Below are positions 9,813 through 18,738 of a stretch of 64,000 bases of DNA, piece by piece (the first letter of the stretch is position 1; each line of letters begins with the position of its first letter). The notes below the pieces were generated by a model. It was not told where the DNA came from and did not search any database. It saw nothing but the letters and a program-made list of their open reading frames with translations. This stretch comes from Desulfobotulus pelophilus (lineage in GTDB: Bacteria; Desulfobacterota; Desulfobacteria; Desulfobacterales; ASO4-4): positions 310,001-374,000 of the forward strand of contig NZ_JAPFPW010000001.1 of assembly GCF_026155325.1 (NCBI RefSeq). The letters are read 5' to 3'. Made by a program: the position numbers and the translations under genes.

Positions 9813-12800
9813 ATGCAGGCAAGACTTGAAATCGCTCTGAAGCCGGATCTGGCGGATGCAGAAGGGCTGGGTGTACAGAAAAAGATAGCGGAGGTGTTCG
9901 GGATCGAACTGGATTCCGTTCGCTGCATACAGATTCTTACCTTTAATGCGGAGTTGACGGAAGCAGAGAGTACTCTGGTTATGGAGAGAATTTTTTGCAA
10001 TCCTGTGAGTCAGGTGGCTTCATATACTCCCCTGGATGTGGATTTTGACGGGTGCATTTGGGTTGGATTCAGACCTGGTGTCCGAGATAATGCAGGGGCC
10101 ACAGCCATGGAGGCTTTATCGGATGTTCTTGGTCGTTCCTTTGGGCCTGAGGATGTCGTTTACACATCCAAACGTTACTGCCTGAAGGGCAGGGGACTCA
10201 GTACGGAACTGATGGACCGCATGGCAGGTGAACTTTTAGCCAATGATATCATCCAGCAGTGGCGGGTGTTTATGCCCGGAAGCTGGGATAAGACGGAAGG
10301 AGTTGGCTTTGTCATACCCAGAGTGATACTGAACCATGAGCCTGAGGTTGCCCGGATTCCCATTGACAATGATGCGGCCCTGCAGTCGGTGAGTCATGCA
10401 AGAAACCTTGCCCTGAATCCCAATGATATTCCAGTGATCCGGGAATATTTTCTCCGGGAGGACGTCCAGAAGATACGTAAGCAAAAGGGTCTTGACCTGC
10501 CAACGGACATCGAGATTGAATATATTGCTCAGGGCCGCAGTGACCATTGCAACCATAATACTTTCCGGGGACTTTTCCGGTACAGGGATATGGAAACCGG
10601 AGAAACGGAAACCATAGATAATCTTTTTAAGACCTGTATTCAGAAACCTACCCTTGCCATGCAGGAAGAAAAGGACTGGGTTGTCTCCGTACTGTGGGAT
10701 AACGCTGGTGCGGCACGGTTTGATGAGAGCTGGAACTATGTGATCACAGGAGAAACCCACAATTCTCCCTCCAATATGGAGGCTTATGGCGGTGCCATTA
10801 CGGGGATTGTTGGTGTCTACCGGGACCCTTTGGGTACGGGTAGAGGAGCACGGCTGATCATGGGCAGTTATGGTTTCTGCGTGGGGCCTCTTGATTATGA
10901 AGGCCCCCTGAAGCCCAGGCTGCATCCCAAGCGTATCCTTGACGGTGTGGTGGAAGGGGTCAGGGATGGCGGCAACAAGTCCGGAGTTCCCACGCCCTTC
11001 GGCCAGGTGACCTTTCATCCGGGCTATATGGGGAAATGTCTGGTTTTTGTTACGGCTCTGGGAATTATGCCACGGACCGTGGCCGGAACACCGGGCCATG
11101 AGAAGACCACCTGTCCCGGAGATCTGATTATCATGTGCGGCGGACGTGTGGGAAAGGACGGTATTCACGGAGTGACCGCATCTTCGGAGACCTTCAGTGC
11201 GCACACTCCCGCAGGCCATGTACAGATCGGAGATCCCTATACGCAGAAAAAAATGCATGATTTTCTTCTGGAAGCGAGGGATGCAGGACTGATTGCCTTC
11301 ATGACGGATAACGGGGGAGGGGGTCTTTCATCATCCGTGGGTGAGTCCGCTCGTTTTGCCGGTGGGTGTACTGTTGCGCTGGATCAGGTTCCTCTGAAAT
11401 ATGAAGGGCTTGACCAGTGGGAAATCTGGGTTTCCGAGTCTCAGGAGCGAATGACTGTGGCCATTCGTCCGGAATCTCTGGATACTTTCATGGCGCTTTC
11501 CGCAAAACATGCGGTGGAAAGCACGGTCATCGGAAGCTATACGGATACAGGATACCTTGAGATCACCTGGAAGGGCAGGTCTGTAGCCTGGATTCATATG
11601 GATTTCCTGGAAGAAGGTTTTCCCCAATGGGAGTTTGACTGTGAATGGGTTCCGCCGGGACTGCGGGGGCTCTGTGAGCCTGTGGTTGGTGTCCCTTCCG
11701 ATTATGCCGGACTTTTACAAACTATTTTGGCGCGGCCCAATATGGCTTCCAAAGAATGGATTGGCAGACAGTACGATCATGAGGTTCAGGCGGGATCCGT
11801 CATTAAGCCCTTTGTAGGGAAGGGAAGGGATATCCCTTCGGATGCGGCTGTTATCCGTCCGGTGCTCAGCTCGGAGAGAGGTCTTGCTTTTACCCAGACA
11901 CTATTGCCTTTTTATTCGAAAATTGACGCATGGCACATGACCACGGCGGTGATCGATGAGGCTGTGCGCAGGCTTCTTGCCGTGGGCGGAGGGCTGTCCG
12001 AGATGGGCGGAGTGGATAATTTCTGCTGGCCCGATATTCAGTTCCATCCCAGCAAGAATCCTGACGGGAAATTTAAGGCGGCTCAGTTGGTACGATCCTG
12101 TAAAGCCCTTCAGTCCATGTGTGCGGCTTATGGCATTCCTCTGCTTTCCGGGAAGGATTCCATGTACGTGGATGGCCATCTCCAGGGACCCTTTGGAGAA
12201 ACCCGGAAAGTTTCCGGCCTGGAGACCCTGCAGTTTTCCGCCACAGCCATTGTAGACAATGTGAGGCGCTGCCAGACTCTGGATGTAAAGAAACCCGGTG
12301 ACAGGGTATTTTTACTGGGAATTACCCGAAATGAGCTTGGTGGATCGGAATATTACGATCTTTTGGGCTACACAGGTCTGAACGTGCCGGAGGTGGATGC
12401 AGAGGCCTTTCTTGGTATGTACAGAAATTTTGAAAAGGCGATGGAGCTGGAGCTTATGAACAGTGCCCATGCGGTGGCACGCGGCGGGCTCGGAGTGCAC
12501 CTTGCCTTCATTGCCATGGGGGGAGAGCTGGGTTTGGACATTGATCTTGCCAAGGCCGGGACGGACTCGGGCTTTCCTGATGGCAGGGATGATCTGCTGC
12601 TGTTTTCGGAGTCCTGCGGCCGCATGCTGGTAACGGTGGCTCCGGAAAAGGAGGAAGCCTTCCGTTTTCTTTTTGAGGGGCAGCCTTATTTCTGTCTGGG
12701 ACAGGTCAGGGAAGACAACCTTTTATGCATAAAAGGGCTTGGGGGAGACAGTATCCTTTGTATTTCCACTGCCGACCTTAAACAAAGTTTCAAAAAGCCT

Positions 12801-12818
12801 TTCGGAGATCGGATATGA
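9813..12818 (+). CDS. purL: Phosphoribosylformylglycinamidine synthase, PurS-PurL fused form
   Basis: Fourth step of purine synthesis: ATP-dependent amidation of FGAR to FGAM, with ammonia from the partner PurQ. At 1001 residues it is between the small PurL (about 740) and the large form with built-in glutaminase (about 1300). The first 160 residues look like two PurS-type repeats. The linker segment with RSDHCNHNTFRG follows, then two AIRS-type ATP-binding halves, the first carrying GETHNSPSNMEAYGGAITG near residue 312. AAGGAAG stands before the ATG. Its stop overlaps the purQ start by four bases. Confidence 0.95.
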   Translation: MQARLEIALKPDLADAEGLGVQKKIAEVFGIELDSVRCIQILTFNAELTEAESTLVMERIFCNPVSQVASYTPLDVDFDGCIWVGFRPGVRDNAGATAMEALSDVLGRSFGPEDVVYTSKRYCLKGRGLSTELMDRMAGELLANDIIQQWRVFMPGSWDKTEGVGFVIPRVILNHEPEVARIPIDNDAALQSVSHARNLALNPNDIPVIREYFLREDVQKIRKQKGLDLPTDIEIEYIAQGRSDHCNHNTFRGLFRYRDMETGETETIDNLFKTCIQKPTLAMQEEKDWVVSVLWDNAGAARFDESWNYVITGETHNSPSNMEAYGGAITGIVGVYRDPLGTGRGARLIMGSYGFCVGPLDYEGPLKPRLHPKRILDGVVEGVRDGGNKSGVPTPFGQVTFHPGYMGKCLVFVTALGIMPRTVAGTPGHEKTTCPGDLIIMCGGRVGKDGIHGVTASSETFSAHTPAGHVQIGDPYTQKKMHDFLLEARDAGLIAFMTDNGGGGLSSSVGESARFAGGCTVALDQVPLKYEGLDQWEIWVSESQERMTVAIRPESLDTFMALSAKHAVESTVIGSYTDTGYLEITWKGRSVAWIHMDFLEEGFPQWEFDCEWVPPGLRGLCEPVVGVPSDYAGLLQTILARPNMASKEWIGRQYDHEVQAGSVIKPFVGKGRDIPSDAAVIRPVLSSERGLAFTQTLLPFYSKIDAWHMTTAVIDEAVRRLLAVGGGLSEMGGVDNFCWPDIQFHPSKNPDGKFKAAQLVRSCKALQSMCAAYGIPLLSGKDSMYVDGHLQGPFGETRKVSGLETLQFSATAIVDNVRRCQTLDVKKPGDRVFLLGITRNELGGSEYYDLLGYTGLNVPEVDAEAFLGMYRNFEKAMELELMNSAHAVARGGLGVHLAFIAMGGELGLDIDLAKAGTDSGFPDGRDDLLLFSESCGRMLVTVAPEKEEAFRFLFEGQPYFCLGQVREDNLLCIKGLGGDSILCISTADLKQSFKKPFGDRI

Positions 12819-13618
12819 CAAGGCAAGTAAAGGTTCTGGTACTCACGGGTTATGGCCTGAACTGTGATATGGAAACGGCCCATGCCTTTGAAATGGCAGG
12901 GGCTGTAGCAGACAGGGTGCACATCAATACCCTTATCAGTGGAGACGTGAAGCTCAGTGCTTATCAGATTCTTGTATTTGGGGGGGGGTTCAGCTGGGGG
13001 GATGATCATGGGGCCGGTGTCGTTCAGGCCGTACGCATTATGACGGGACTGGGTGATGCCATCCGCGATTTTATTGCTGGAGGACGTCTTGTCATGGGAA
13101 TATGCAATGGTTTCCAGACCCTCGTGAATACAGGCCTTCTACCTGGATTTGATGAGAATTATACCCAGAGAGAAGTGGCGCTTCTGCACAATGACTGCGG
13201 AAATTTCAGGGATCAGTGGGTGGATCTTTGCGTTAATTCTCACAGTCCCTGTGTTTTTACGGAAGGCATGGACTCACTGCCGCTTCCCGTTCGTCACGGT
13301 GAGGGGAAATTTTATGCCGCTTCGGCTGTCATTGAAAAACTGGAAAACAGCGGGCAGGTGGTCCTTCGGTATGCACGGCCGGACGGAAAACCGGCCGAAG
13401 GGGTTTTCCCTATGAATCCAAATGGTTCAATTAATGATATTGCGGGTATCTGTGATGCATCAGGGCGGGTGTTTGGCCTGATGCCCCATCCGGAAGCCTT
13501 TACTCACCTTACCCATCATCCAGACTGGACGCGGATGAAAGCGGAGGAGAGAGCTTTTTTTGATGACCTTACACCTGGATTGCGTATTTTTCAGAATGCT
13601 GTCCGCCATTTCAGGTGA
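12815..13618 (+). CDS. purQ: Phosphoribosylformylglycinamidine synthase, glutaminase subunit
   Basis: Class I glutamine amidotransferase subunit that supplies ammonia to PurL. It has 267 residues. The nucleophile Cys lies in GICNGFQTLV near residue 97, and the His-Glu pair is in GLMPHPEAF near the C-terminus. The ATG lies within the purL stop (ATGA overlap), so the subunits are translationally coupled and probably made in equal amounts. Confidence 0.95.
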   Translation: MTRQVKVLVLTGYGLNCDMETAHAFEMAGAVADRVHINTLISGDVKLSAYQILVFGGGFSWGDDHGAGVVQAVRIMTGLGDAIRDFIAGGRLVMGICNGFQTLVNTGLLPGFDENYTQREVALLHNDCGNFRDQWVDLCVNSHSPCVFTEGMDSLPLPVRHGEGKFYAASAVIEKLENSGQVVLRYARPDGKPAEGVFPMNPNGSINDIAGICDASGRVFGLMPHPEAFTHLTHHPDWTRMKAEERAFFDDLTPGLRIFQNAVRHFR

Positions 13619-13722
13619 TAAGTAAATTTTTTTTGTCCGGCATTGACAAAAGACCTGAAAATTGGTTCAAAATAACAAATCATAAGAATTATAACCCCCA
13701 TCAGAAACAAAGGAGAAAAACT

Positions 13723-13920
13723 ATGGAGTTCCTTCCCATCAAACCCAGTGTCCTGAATGCCCTTGTGTGGGTGGCCCTGGTCCTTGCTGTTTTGGGTTTT
13801 AATGCGGGTATCGGTACAGCGGAAGGTGCACGATATCTTATGGGTAGTGTTTTTCTTGGATTTCCTGCCTATTTTGCCAACATTCTCTGGATAGAAGGGT
13901 TTGCCCGGGGTCATCATTGA
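13723..13920 (+). CDS. Small two-helix membrane protein, unknown
   Basis: A 65-residue protein I do not recognise. AGGAG at 13711-13715 gives seven bases of spacing to the ATG at 13723. Two hydrophobic stretches (about residues 10-26 and 37-53) are joined by GIGTAEGARYLM, and the end is short and basic/histidine-rich. It lies 104 bases after purQ and is followed by a good terminator, so it is likely a real short transcript or the tail of the pur operon. No function can be assigned. Confidence 0.7.
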   Translation: MEFLPIKPSVLNALVWVALVLAVLGFNAGIGTAEGARYLMGSVFLGFPAYFANILWIEGFARGHH

Positions 13921-13942
13921 TCCTTGTTCTGTGTATGCATCC

Positions 13943-13985
13943 AAAGAGGCCTTGCCGTATGATTGCGGAAAGGCCTCTTTATATT
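13943..13985 (+). terminator. Intrinsic terminator
   Basis: Perfect 11-base arms AAAGAGGCCTT (13943-13953) and AAGGCCTCTTT (13970-13980) follow the small membrane protein gene. The T-rich end of the right arm provides the U tract; the A-rich left arm would serve the other strand. Confidence 0.8.
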
Positions 13986-14014
13986 TGTGTGTTCAGAAAT
14001 TACAGGACTATATG

Positions 14015-14061
14015 TTGACAAAAAATGGCAAAAAACGAAGGGTTTTGCCATTTTTTGTCAA
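14015..14061. repeat. Perfect 19-base inverted repeat
   Basis: Positions 14015-14033 (starting TTGACAAAAAATGGC) are an exact reverse complement of 14043-14061, with a nine-base loop. The arms are A/T-rich on one strand, and no T run follows the right arm. It lies between two transcription units. It could be a second terminator, a small stable RNA hairpin or a remnant of a small mobile repeat. Confidence 0.75.
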
Positions 14062-14315
14062 AAAGGGTGTTTTGTAAGTCTTCCGTCTCTGACCATATCT
14101 TGAAAGAAGGGGAGAACTTACGGGAAAAAGTTTGGCCGTCAGAGGTTCTTCCGAAGAAAGCCGGAAGCCGATATGTTTGGAATTGATACTATATGATAGT
14201 AAAATGGTTTTTTATGGGAAACAGGTACTTTTATTGCAAGAGTGGCAATCCATGATTGCTGTAGCGCAATTACGGGGCATGGAATGGCCCATGCGATTTT
14301 GGGGGACTACGCGGT

Positions 14316-15272
14316 ATGACAGCATTTACTCAGCGGCTGGCGGGCATCTTTGTCATGATATGGCTCATGGCCTGTACCGGCAGGAGTTCTCTGCCCGGAT
14401 ATGATGGCCTGCTGCCGGGTGATGCAGGCGAAGTAAAAGAAGAGACCGTGGTTCGGCAGGCTGGTTCGGAGCAGCGGCCTGACTCCCCCGGAGAGTCTAC
14501 GCAAAGCATTTCTGATGTTGGTGAGGCTGCGGATTCCCACCAGGGTTACTTGACGAATGCGCTGGGTATGGATTTTGTATGGATTCCGCCGGGTATCTTC
14601 CATATGGGATCCCATATGGATGACCCGGACCGCTACGACGATGAGACCCGGAGAAAGGTCACCATCTCAAGGGGTTTTTTTTTGATGGCAACGGAAGTTA
14701 CCCAAGGTCAGTGGGAAAAAGTGATGGGCAACAATCCCTCTGGCTTCCGTCACTGCGGATCGTACTGCCCCGTGGAAAGGGTTTCATGGAATGATGTTCA
14801 GGTGTTCATCCAAAAGCTTCAGGCCATGGATAAGGCATTGATCTATCGTTTACCTACGGAGGCGGAGTGGGAATATGCGGCTCGCGGGGGAAGTCAAACC
14901 GCCTTTGCCTTTGGCAGATGTCTCGACGCTGATGCGGCCAATTATAATGGTAGACAGCCTCTGGCCCATTGTTCCGAAGGCAGGTACAGGGAAGGCCCCA
15001 CTCCTGTGGGAAGTTTTTCGCCCAATGCTTTTGGATTGCATGATATGCATGGCAACGTATGGGAATGGTGCCAGGATGTCTATGCTCCCTATGACAGTGA
15101 AAAAAGCGTGGTGGACCCCTTGTATGAAGGGCCGGGTGATGAGCGGGTGATTCGGGGCGGGTCCTGGTATGGCAGTGCCCGAAGCTGTCGTTCGGCAGGC
15201 CGGGGGCGGTATGCCCCGGACAGGGGCTTTAACAGTATCGGCTTCCGTCTTGCAGCAGAGAAGCCGGATTGA
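14316..15272 (+). CDS. SUMF1-domain (FGE-fold) lipoprotein
   Basis: Secreted lipoprotein of 318 residues. The signal peptide ends at the lipobox LMAC with Cys20, followed by a low-complexity acidic linker to about residue 75. The rest is a formylglycine-generating-enzyme-sulfatase domain: FVWIPPGIFHMGS, TEVTQGQWEKVMGNNPS, YRLPTEAEWEYAARGG, MHGNVWEWCQD and RVIRGGSWYGSARSC. True FGE enzymes carry two active-site cysteines after the GGS motif. Only one is seen here, so it probably does not make formylglycine and may be a binding or structural member of the fold. It stands alone, with no sulfatase nearby. Confidence 0.85.
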   Translation: MTAFTQRLAGIFVMIWLMACTGRSSLPGYDGLLPGDAGEVKEETVVRQAGSEQRPDSPGESTQSISDVGEAADSHQGYLTNALGMDFVWIPPGIFHMGSHMDDPDRYDDETRRKVTISRGFFLMATEVTQGQWEKVMGNNPSGFRHCGSYCPVERVSWNDVQVFIQKLQAMDKALIYRLPTEAEWEYAARGGSQTAFAFGRCLDADAANYNGRQPLAHCSEGRYREGPTPVGSFSPNAFGLHDMHGNVWEWCQDVYAPYDSEKSVVDPLYEGPGDERVIRGGSWYGSARSCRSAGRGRYAPDRGFNSIGFRLAAEKPD

Positions 15273-15373
15273 TGAAGGATGGCTGCCTGTCATCGCGGCA
15301 CAGAATTGGCCGTTGCCCAGGGTATAAACGGTTTTGAACTGCAGCATCCATGAAGACAAGGAAGGAAAGATCC

Positions 15374-16738
15374 ATGTCCGGGGTTCGTTTTGATGTGGTA
15401 TTTCAAGGTGTACTGGTACCGGGTTCCGATCCGGATGAAGTGGCTGATCGGCTTGCCCGCATGTTTGGTCTTGATAAAGAGGCTGCGGAGCGTCTTTTAT
15501 CCAGCCGAAGGGCAGTGTTGAAAAAAGGTGTCAGTGCTGAAGCAGCTGAAACCTATGCCAATGCCTTGAAAAAAGCAGGGGTGGAGGTTTCCATTGAACC
15601 CCTTATTGAGGAGGGAGAGGCTGTTCTGCCACTTCAGTCCGTTTCAAGGGAGGCAAGTGAGGGGCACGATAACACCATAGGAGGCGGAGAAAGGACGGAC
15701 AGGCCGGAGGAACGTCAGCGTCTTCCTTTTTCTTTTCATGGTACAGGGGGGGAATATTTTCGTATCTGGATTGTGAATATGCTCCTGTCCATTCTCACTC
15801 TGGGCATATATTCCGCATGGGCCAAGGTACGACGGAAACGGTACTTTTACATGAATACCCATCTGGATAAAAGAGGATTTGCTTATCTTGCGGATCCTGT
15901 CAAAATACTGATAGGCCGTATTGTGGTTGTGATTGTTTTTGCCATCTATTCCTTTGCCGGCAGTCTGCACCCCTTTTTGTCCATTGGATTTTCCATTGTT
16001 TTTCTGTTTTTTTTCCCATGGATTCTTGTCCGGTCTCTGGCGTTTAATGCCAGAAATTCAAGCTACCGCAATATCCGTTTTGCCTTCCACGGTACAGTTT
16101 GGGGTGCCGCGAAGGTGTATATTCTCCTGCCTTTCCTGAGTCTGTTCACTCTGGGGCTGTTATGGCCCTATACCCTTTACTGTCAGCATCGTTATGTTAT
16201 TTCCGGTGGGGCTTACGGAGGCTCCCGTTTTTCCTTCCATGCCGGAGCTCGTGGATATTACAGAATGTTTGCCAGTATTGTACTGCCCATGCTGGCGGCT
16301 TTGGGTTTGGCTGCCGGGCTTGCTTTTCTCTTTGTCTTCATGATGGATACGGTTCTCATAAAAAGTGGACTGATAGCAATGGTTCCTTTGTTACTGTTCG
16401 TGTTTATGGCAACCTTCTATCTTTTTTTCATGGCCTGGTATGCGGTGAAAACGACTAATATTTTTTATTCTGCTGCACGACTCCGTTCCCATTGCTTAGA
16501 GGCTAATCTGAAGGTGCTGGCGTATCTCCGCATCCTTTTTGTCAATACTCTGCTGACCATGCTGACACTGGGTTTTTATCACCCTTGGGCAAAGGTTCGG
16601 ATTGTTCGATACAAGGCAGAAAAAATGGCTTTTATTTCGGCAGGTTCGCTGGATGTTTTTGTGGCAGGAGAAGAAAACCGGGTCGCCTCTCTTGGGGAAG
16701 AAGCGGCGGATTTTCTGGACTTTGATTTTGGATTCTGA
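15374..16738 (+). CDS. DUF898 (YjgN-like) membrane protein
   Basis: Inner-membrane protein of 454 residues. The N-terminal 80 residues form an alpha/beta module (FDVVFQGVLVPGSDPDEVAD...) also seen at the front of other membrane proteins and resembling the C-terminal domain of ribosomal L7/L12. After a hydrophilic linker the DUF898 part begins near 125 with PFSFHGTGGEYFRIWIVNML. It contains internally repeated units with LTLGIYSAWAKVRRKRYFY and LTLGFYHPWAKVRIVRYKA. ATG 15374 is preferred over ATG 15350 because of the AAGGAAGGAAAG purine block before it. Its stop overlaps the next start by one base. The role of the family is unknown. Confidence 0.85.
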   Translation: MSGVRFDVVFQGVLVPGSDPDEVADRLARMFGLDKEAAERLLSSRRAVLKKGVSAEAAETYANALKKAGVEVSIEPLIEEGEAVLPLQSVSREASEGHDNTIGGGERTDRPEERQRLPFSFHGTGGEYFRIWIVNMLLSILTLGIYSAWAKVRRKRYFYMNTHLDKRGFAYLADPVKILIGRIVVVIVFAIYSFAGSLHPFLSIGFSIVFLFFFPWILVRSLAFNARNSSYRNIRFAFHGTVWGAAKVYILLPFLSLFTLGLLWPYTLYCQHRYVISGGAYGGSRFSFHAGARGYYRMFASIVLPMLAALGLAAGLAFLFVFMMDTVLIKSGLIAMVPLLLFVFMATFYLFFMAWYAVKTTNIFYSAARLRSHCLEANLKVLAYLRILFVNTLLTMLTLGFYHPWAKVRIVRYKAEKMAFISAGSLDVFVAGEENRVASLGEEAADFLDFDFGF

Positions 16739-17769
16739 TGAAAATTACCGGTTTTTTTTATGATGGCAGAACATCGGGCGCCAAAGAGGTCTGTCTTTTT
16801 TTTCAGGTAGACACAAAGCGTATCAGGGTTGAAAATAGCGATGGAGTTCTCCTTGCTGAGGCAGAGGCTGGGCACGTCCGCTTTTCGGAGCCCATGGGGA
16901 ATACGGCCCGTAGCGTTTTTTTCCCTTGCGGCGGTGTTTTTGAAACCCGCGACAACAGGGCGGTGGAAACCTTGCAGGTCTTTTTGAAAAGTGGAGGCTT
17001 CTGGCGTTTGGTTCACTGTCTTGAATCCCGCTGGCACTGGGTATTGCTGTCGCTGGTGCTGGTTTCTTCCATTGTGTTTTTGGCATTTTGCTACGGAGCT
17101 CCTCTCGCCTCCAGAGAAATTGCCCTTCGGTTGCCTCCGGCTCTCCTTGAAAAGGTGGGAGAGCATACCCTGCATTCACTGGATACCATGTTTTTTTCTC
17201 CCTCAAAGCTTTCTCTTGAGGCTCAGAAGGAAATTTATGTAACGTTTCAGCCTCTATGGGATGCCCATCCGGATTTCCGTCTGCAGTTTCGGCGGGGAGG
17301 TCTTCTGGGAGCCAATGCTCTGGCTCTTCCGGGTAATATCATTGTTGTCACGGATGAGTTGCTGGTCCTTGCCAAAGAGAACCCGGATGGACTGGAAGGG
17401 GTGCTCGCCCATGAAGTTGGTCATGGTGTCCACAGACATGCGGCACGCCGGGTTATCCAGGACAGCTTTCTGGCCTTTTTGATTATGGGACTCACAGGAG
17501 ACGGAAGCGGTGTGGCAGAGCTCTTTATGGGACTTCCCGTACTGATGACCGAACTGGCTTATTCAAGGGGTTTTGAAAGGGAGGCGGATGCCTATGCGCT
17601 GGAATGGCTGGCCCATCGGGGTAAAAGCCCTGACGGACTGGCACAATTGCTCATTCGTCTGCATGAAAATGAAAAGAGAGCAGAGACCAGGGAGGGGGCT
17701 TGGCGCGGTTATCTTTCTACCCATCCCCTTCTTGAAGAAAGACTGGAGGCACTTGGGTCAGGGCCATGA
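16738..17769 (+). CDS. M48-family metallopeptidase
   Basis: Membrane-anchored zinc metallopeptidase of 343 residues. A long N-terminal part (about 1-95) precedes one transmembrane helix at about 101-122. The peptidase domain carries HEVGH near residues 224-228, and the downstream Glu ligand is in RGFEREADAYALEWL. It overlaps the DUF898 gene by one base (TGATG), so the two are translationally coupled. DUF898 and M48 genes are known to be neighbours in other proteobacteria, suggesting that the protease acts with or on the membrane partner; that link is inference. Confidence 0.88.
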   Translation: MKITGFFYDGRTSGAKEVCLFFQVDTKRIRVENSDGVLLAEAEAGHVRFSEPMGNTARSVFFPCGGVFETRDNRAVETLQVFLKSGGFWRLVHCLESRWHWVLLSLVLVSSIVFLAFCYGAPLASREIALRLPPALLEKVGEHTLHSLDTMFFSPSKLSLEAQKEIYVTFQPLWDAHPDFRLQFRRGGLLGANALALPGNIIVVTDELLVLAKENPDGLEGVLAHEVGHGVHRHAARRVIQDSFLAFLIMGLTGDGSGVAELFMGLPVLMTELAYSRGFEREADAYALEWLAHRGKSPDGLAQLLIRLHENEKRAETREGAWRGYLSTHPLLEERLEALGSGP

Positions 17770-18189
17770 GTAATAATGAATTCTTTTACTTGATTTTTTT
17801 TTGAAGATACAGGTATCATTACTAATATTCCATCTGCAACCGGTTGCCGCTACCTGATTTTCAGGACAAAGCACAAACGTTGATTTTGATCTGTTGCCTT
17901 GCCCCCGGTGGTTTTGCGTCATCTGGTGGAAATTATTCCTGCCTTCGGTTTTTGGAAACTTTCCCATGAATGAGGGCCGGAAAAGGGTGTTGTGGTTTGG
18001 AAATCCGCTTGATCCCATTGCTGAATGGATGGCTGTTTGTGGTGAAAGTATCCGGTTTATTTTTGCTTATTTGAAAAAACTATAGAAATATTTTTTTGTG
18101 ACAAGGGTATGCCATTTAATAGTAATCGCAAATTAAACAGGGCTAAAGAGCATTTTGCACGAAGGAAACCTGAGCAAAGGAGCAGGGCA
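17770..18189. other. Gap without a recognised gene
   Basis: A 420-base spacer, A/T-richer than its flanks, especially the stretch 18050-18110, which may act as an UP-element-like promoter region for the gene at 18190. Open frames at 17894-18085 and the 27 codons before 18190 show no protein-like pattern. No clear terminator is seen after the protease gene. Confidence 0.5.
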
Positions 18190-18660
18190 ATGAAAAAAAT
18201 TGTATGGGCAGGATTGATGATTGTAATCAGCGCCATGTTTATGGCATCGGCTGCGATGGCAGAATCTTTAAATAAGGAAGCCCTTCAGAATCTGTATATG
18301 GAGTATTTGAAAGGAGAAGGCTACCGACCTGAAGTGGATGAAGATGGTGATGTGATGTTCAGGCGGGAGGGGAAAATTTACTTTCTGTTTGTAACGGAAG
18401 ATGACTCGGATTTTTTCAGGCTGGTTTTGCCTAACATCTGGCCGATTGAAAGCATTGAGGAGAACCTTCAGGTACTTGCTGCTGCAGATTTTTCCAATGC
18501 CCTGTCCAAAGTATCCAAGGTCTATACGGTAAATGATGATGTTTGGGTGAGCATTGAAATGTTTTTGCCTTCACAGAAGGACTTCAGTCAGATATTCAGA
18601 AGGTCGATGGAAGCACTGGACAATGGCGTGGCAAATTTTGTGAGGAAGATGCAGGGCTGA
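18190..18660 (+). CDS. Secreted YbjN-like protein
   Basis: Protein of 156 residues with a clear Sec signal peptide (basic MKK, hydrophobic core, cleavage after AMA near residue 24). The mature part of about 130 residues has the pattern of the YbjN/type III chaperone-like fold: a helix, a short beta meander (VDEDGDVMFRREGKIYFLFV), then helices. The ATG at 18190 has an AAAGGAGC site; the open frame begins 81 bases earlier but would bury the signal peptide. Its periplasmic role is unknown. It appears monocistronic. Confidence 0.75.
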   Translation: MKKIVWAGLMIVISAMFMASAAMAESLNKEALQNLYMEYLKGEGYRPEVDEDGDVMFRREGKIYFLFVTEDDSDFFRLVLPNIWPIESIEENLQVLAAADFSNALSKVSKVYTVNDDVWVSIEMFLPSQKDFSQIFRRSMEALDNGVANFVRKMQG

Positions 18661-18738
18661 GACAGGCAACAATGGTAAGGTGTTTGTGGCGTGATGCCCT
18701 GGGTCTGTCACTGAATGCAGGGAGGGTAGAAACAACAC

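Larger units (their letters stand above)
13921..14315. other. Gap without a recognised gene
   Basis: This 395-base stretch holds the terminator at 13943 and the 19-base inverted repeat at 14015. It also holds an operator-like palindrome TACTAT-atg-ATAGTA at 14187-14201, about 115 bases upstream of the next start codon. An open frame at 14132-14404 has no ribosome site and no protein-like pattern. Confidence 0.6.

Noticed and set aside
14244-14264. TGGCA...TTGC resembling a sigma-54 promoter
   Set aside because: The spacing between the GG and GC elements is two bases too long.
14132-14404. Forward open frame of 90 codons before the SUMF1 lipoprotein
   Set aside because: It overlaps the well-supported lipoprotein start in another frame and has no ribosome site or protein-like pattern.
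17894-18085. Forward open frame of 63 codons in the gap after the M48 gene
   Set aside because: No ribosome site, atypical composition (many Trp, Phe, Pro) and no neighbour support.
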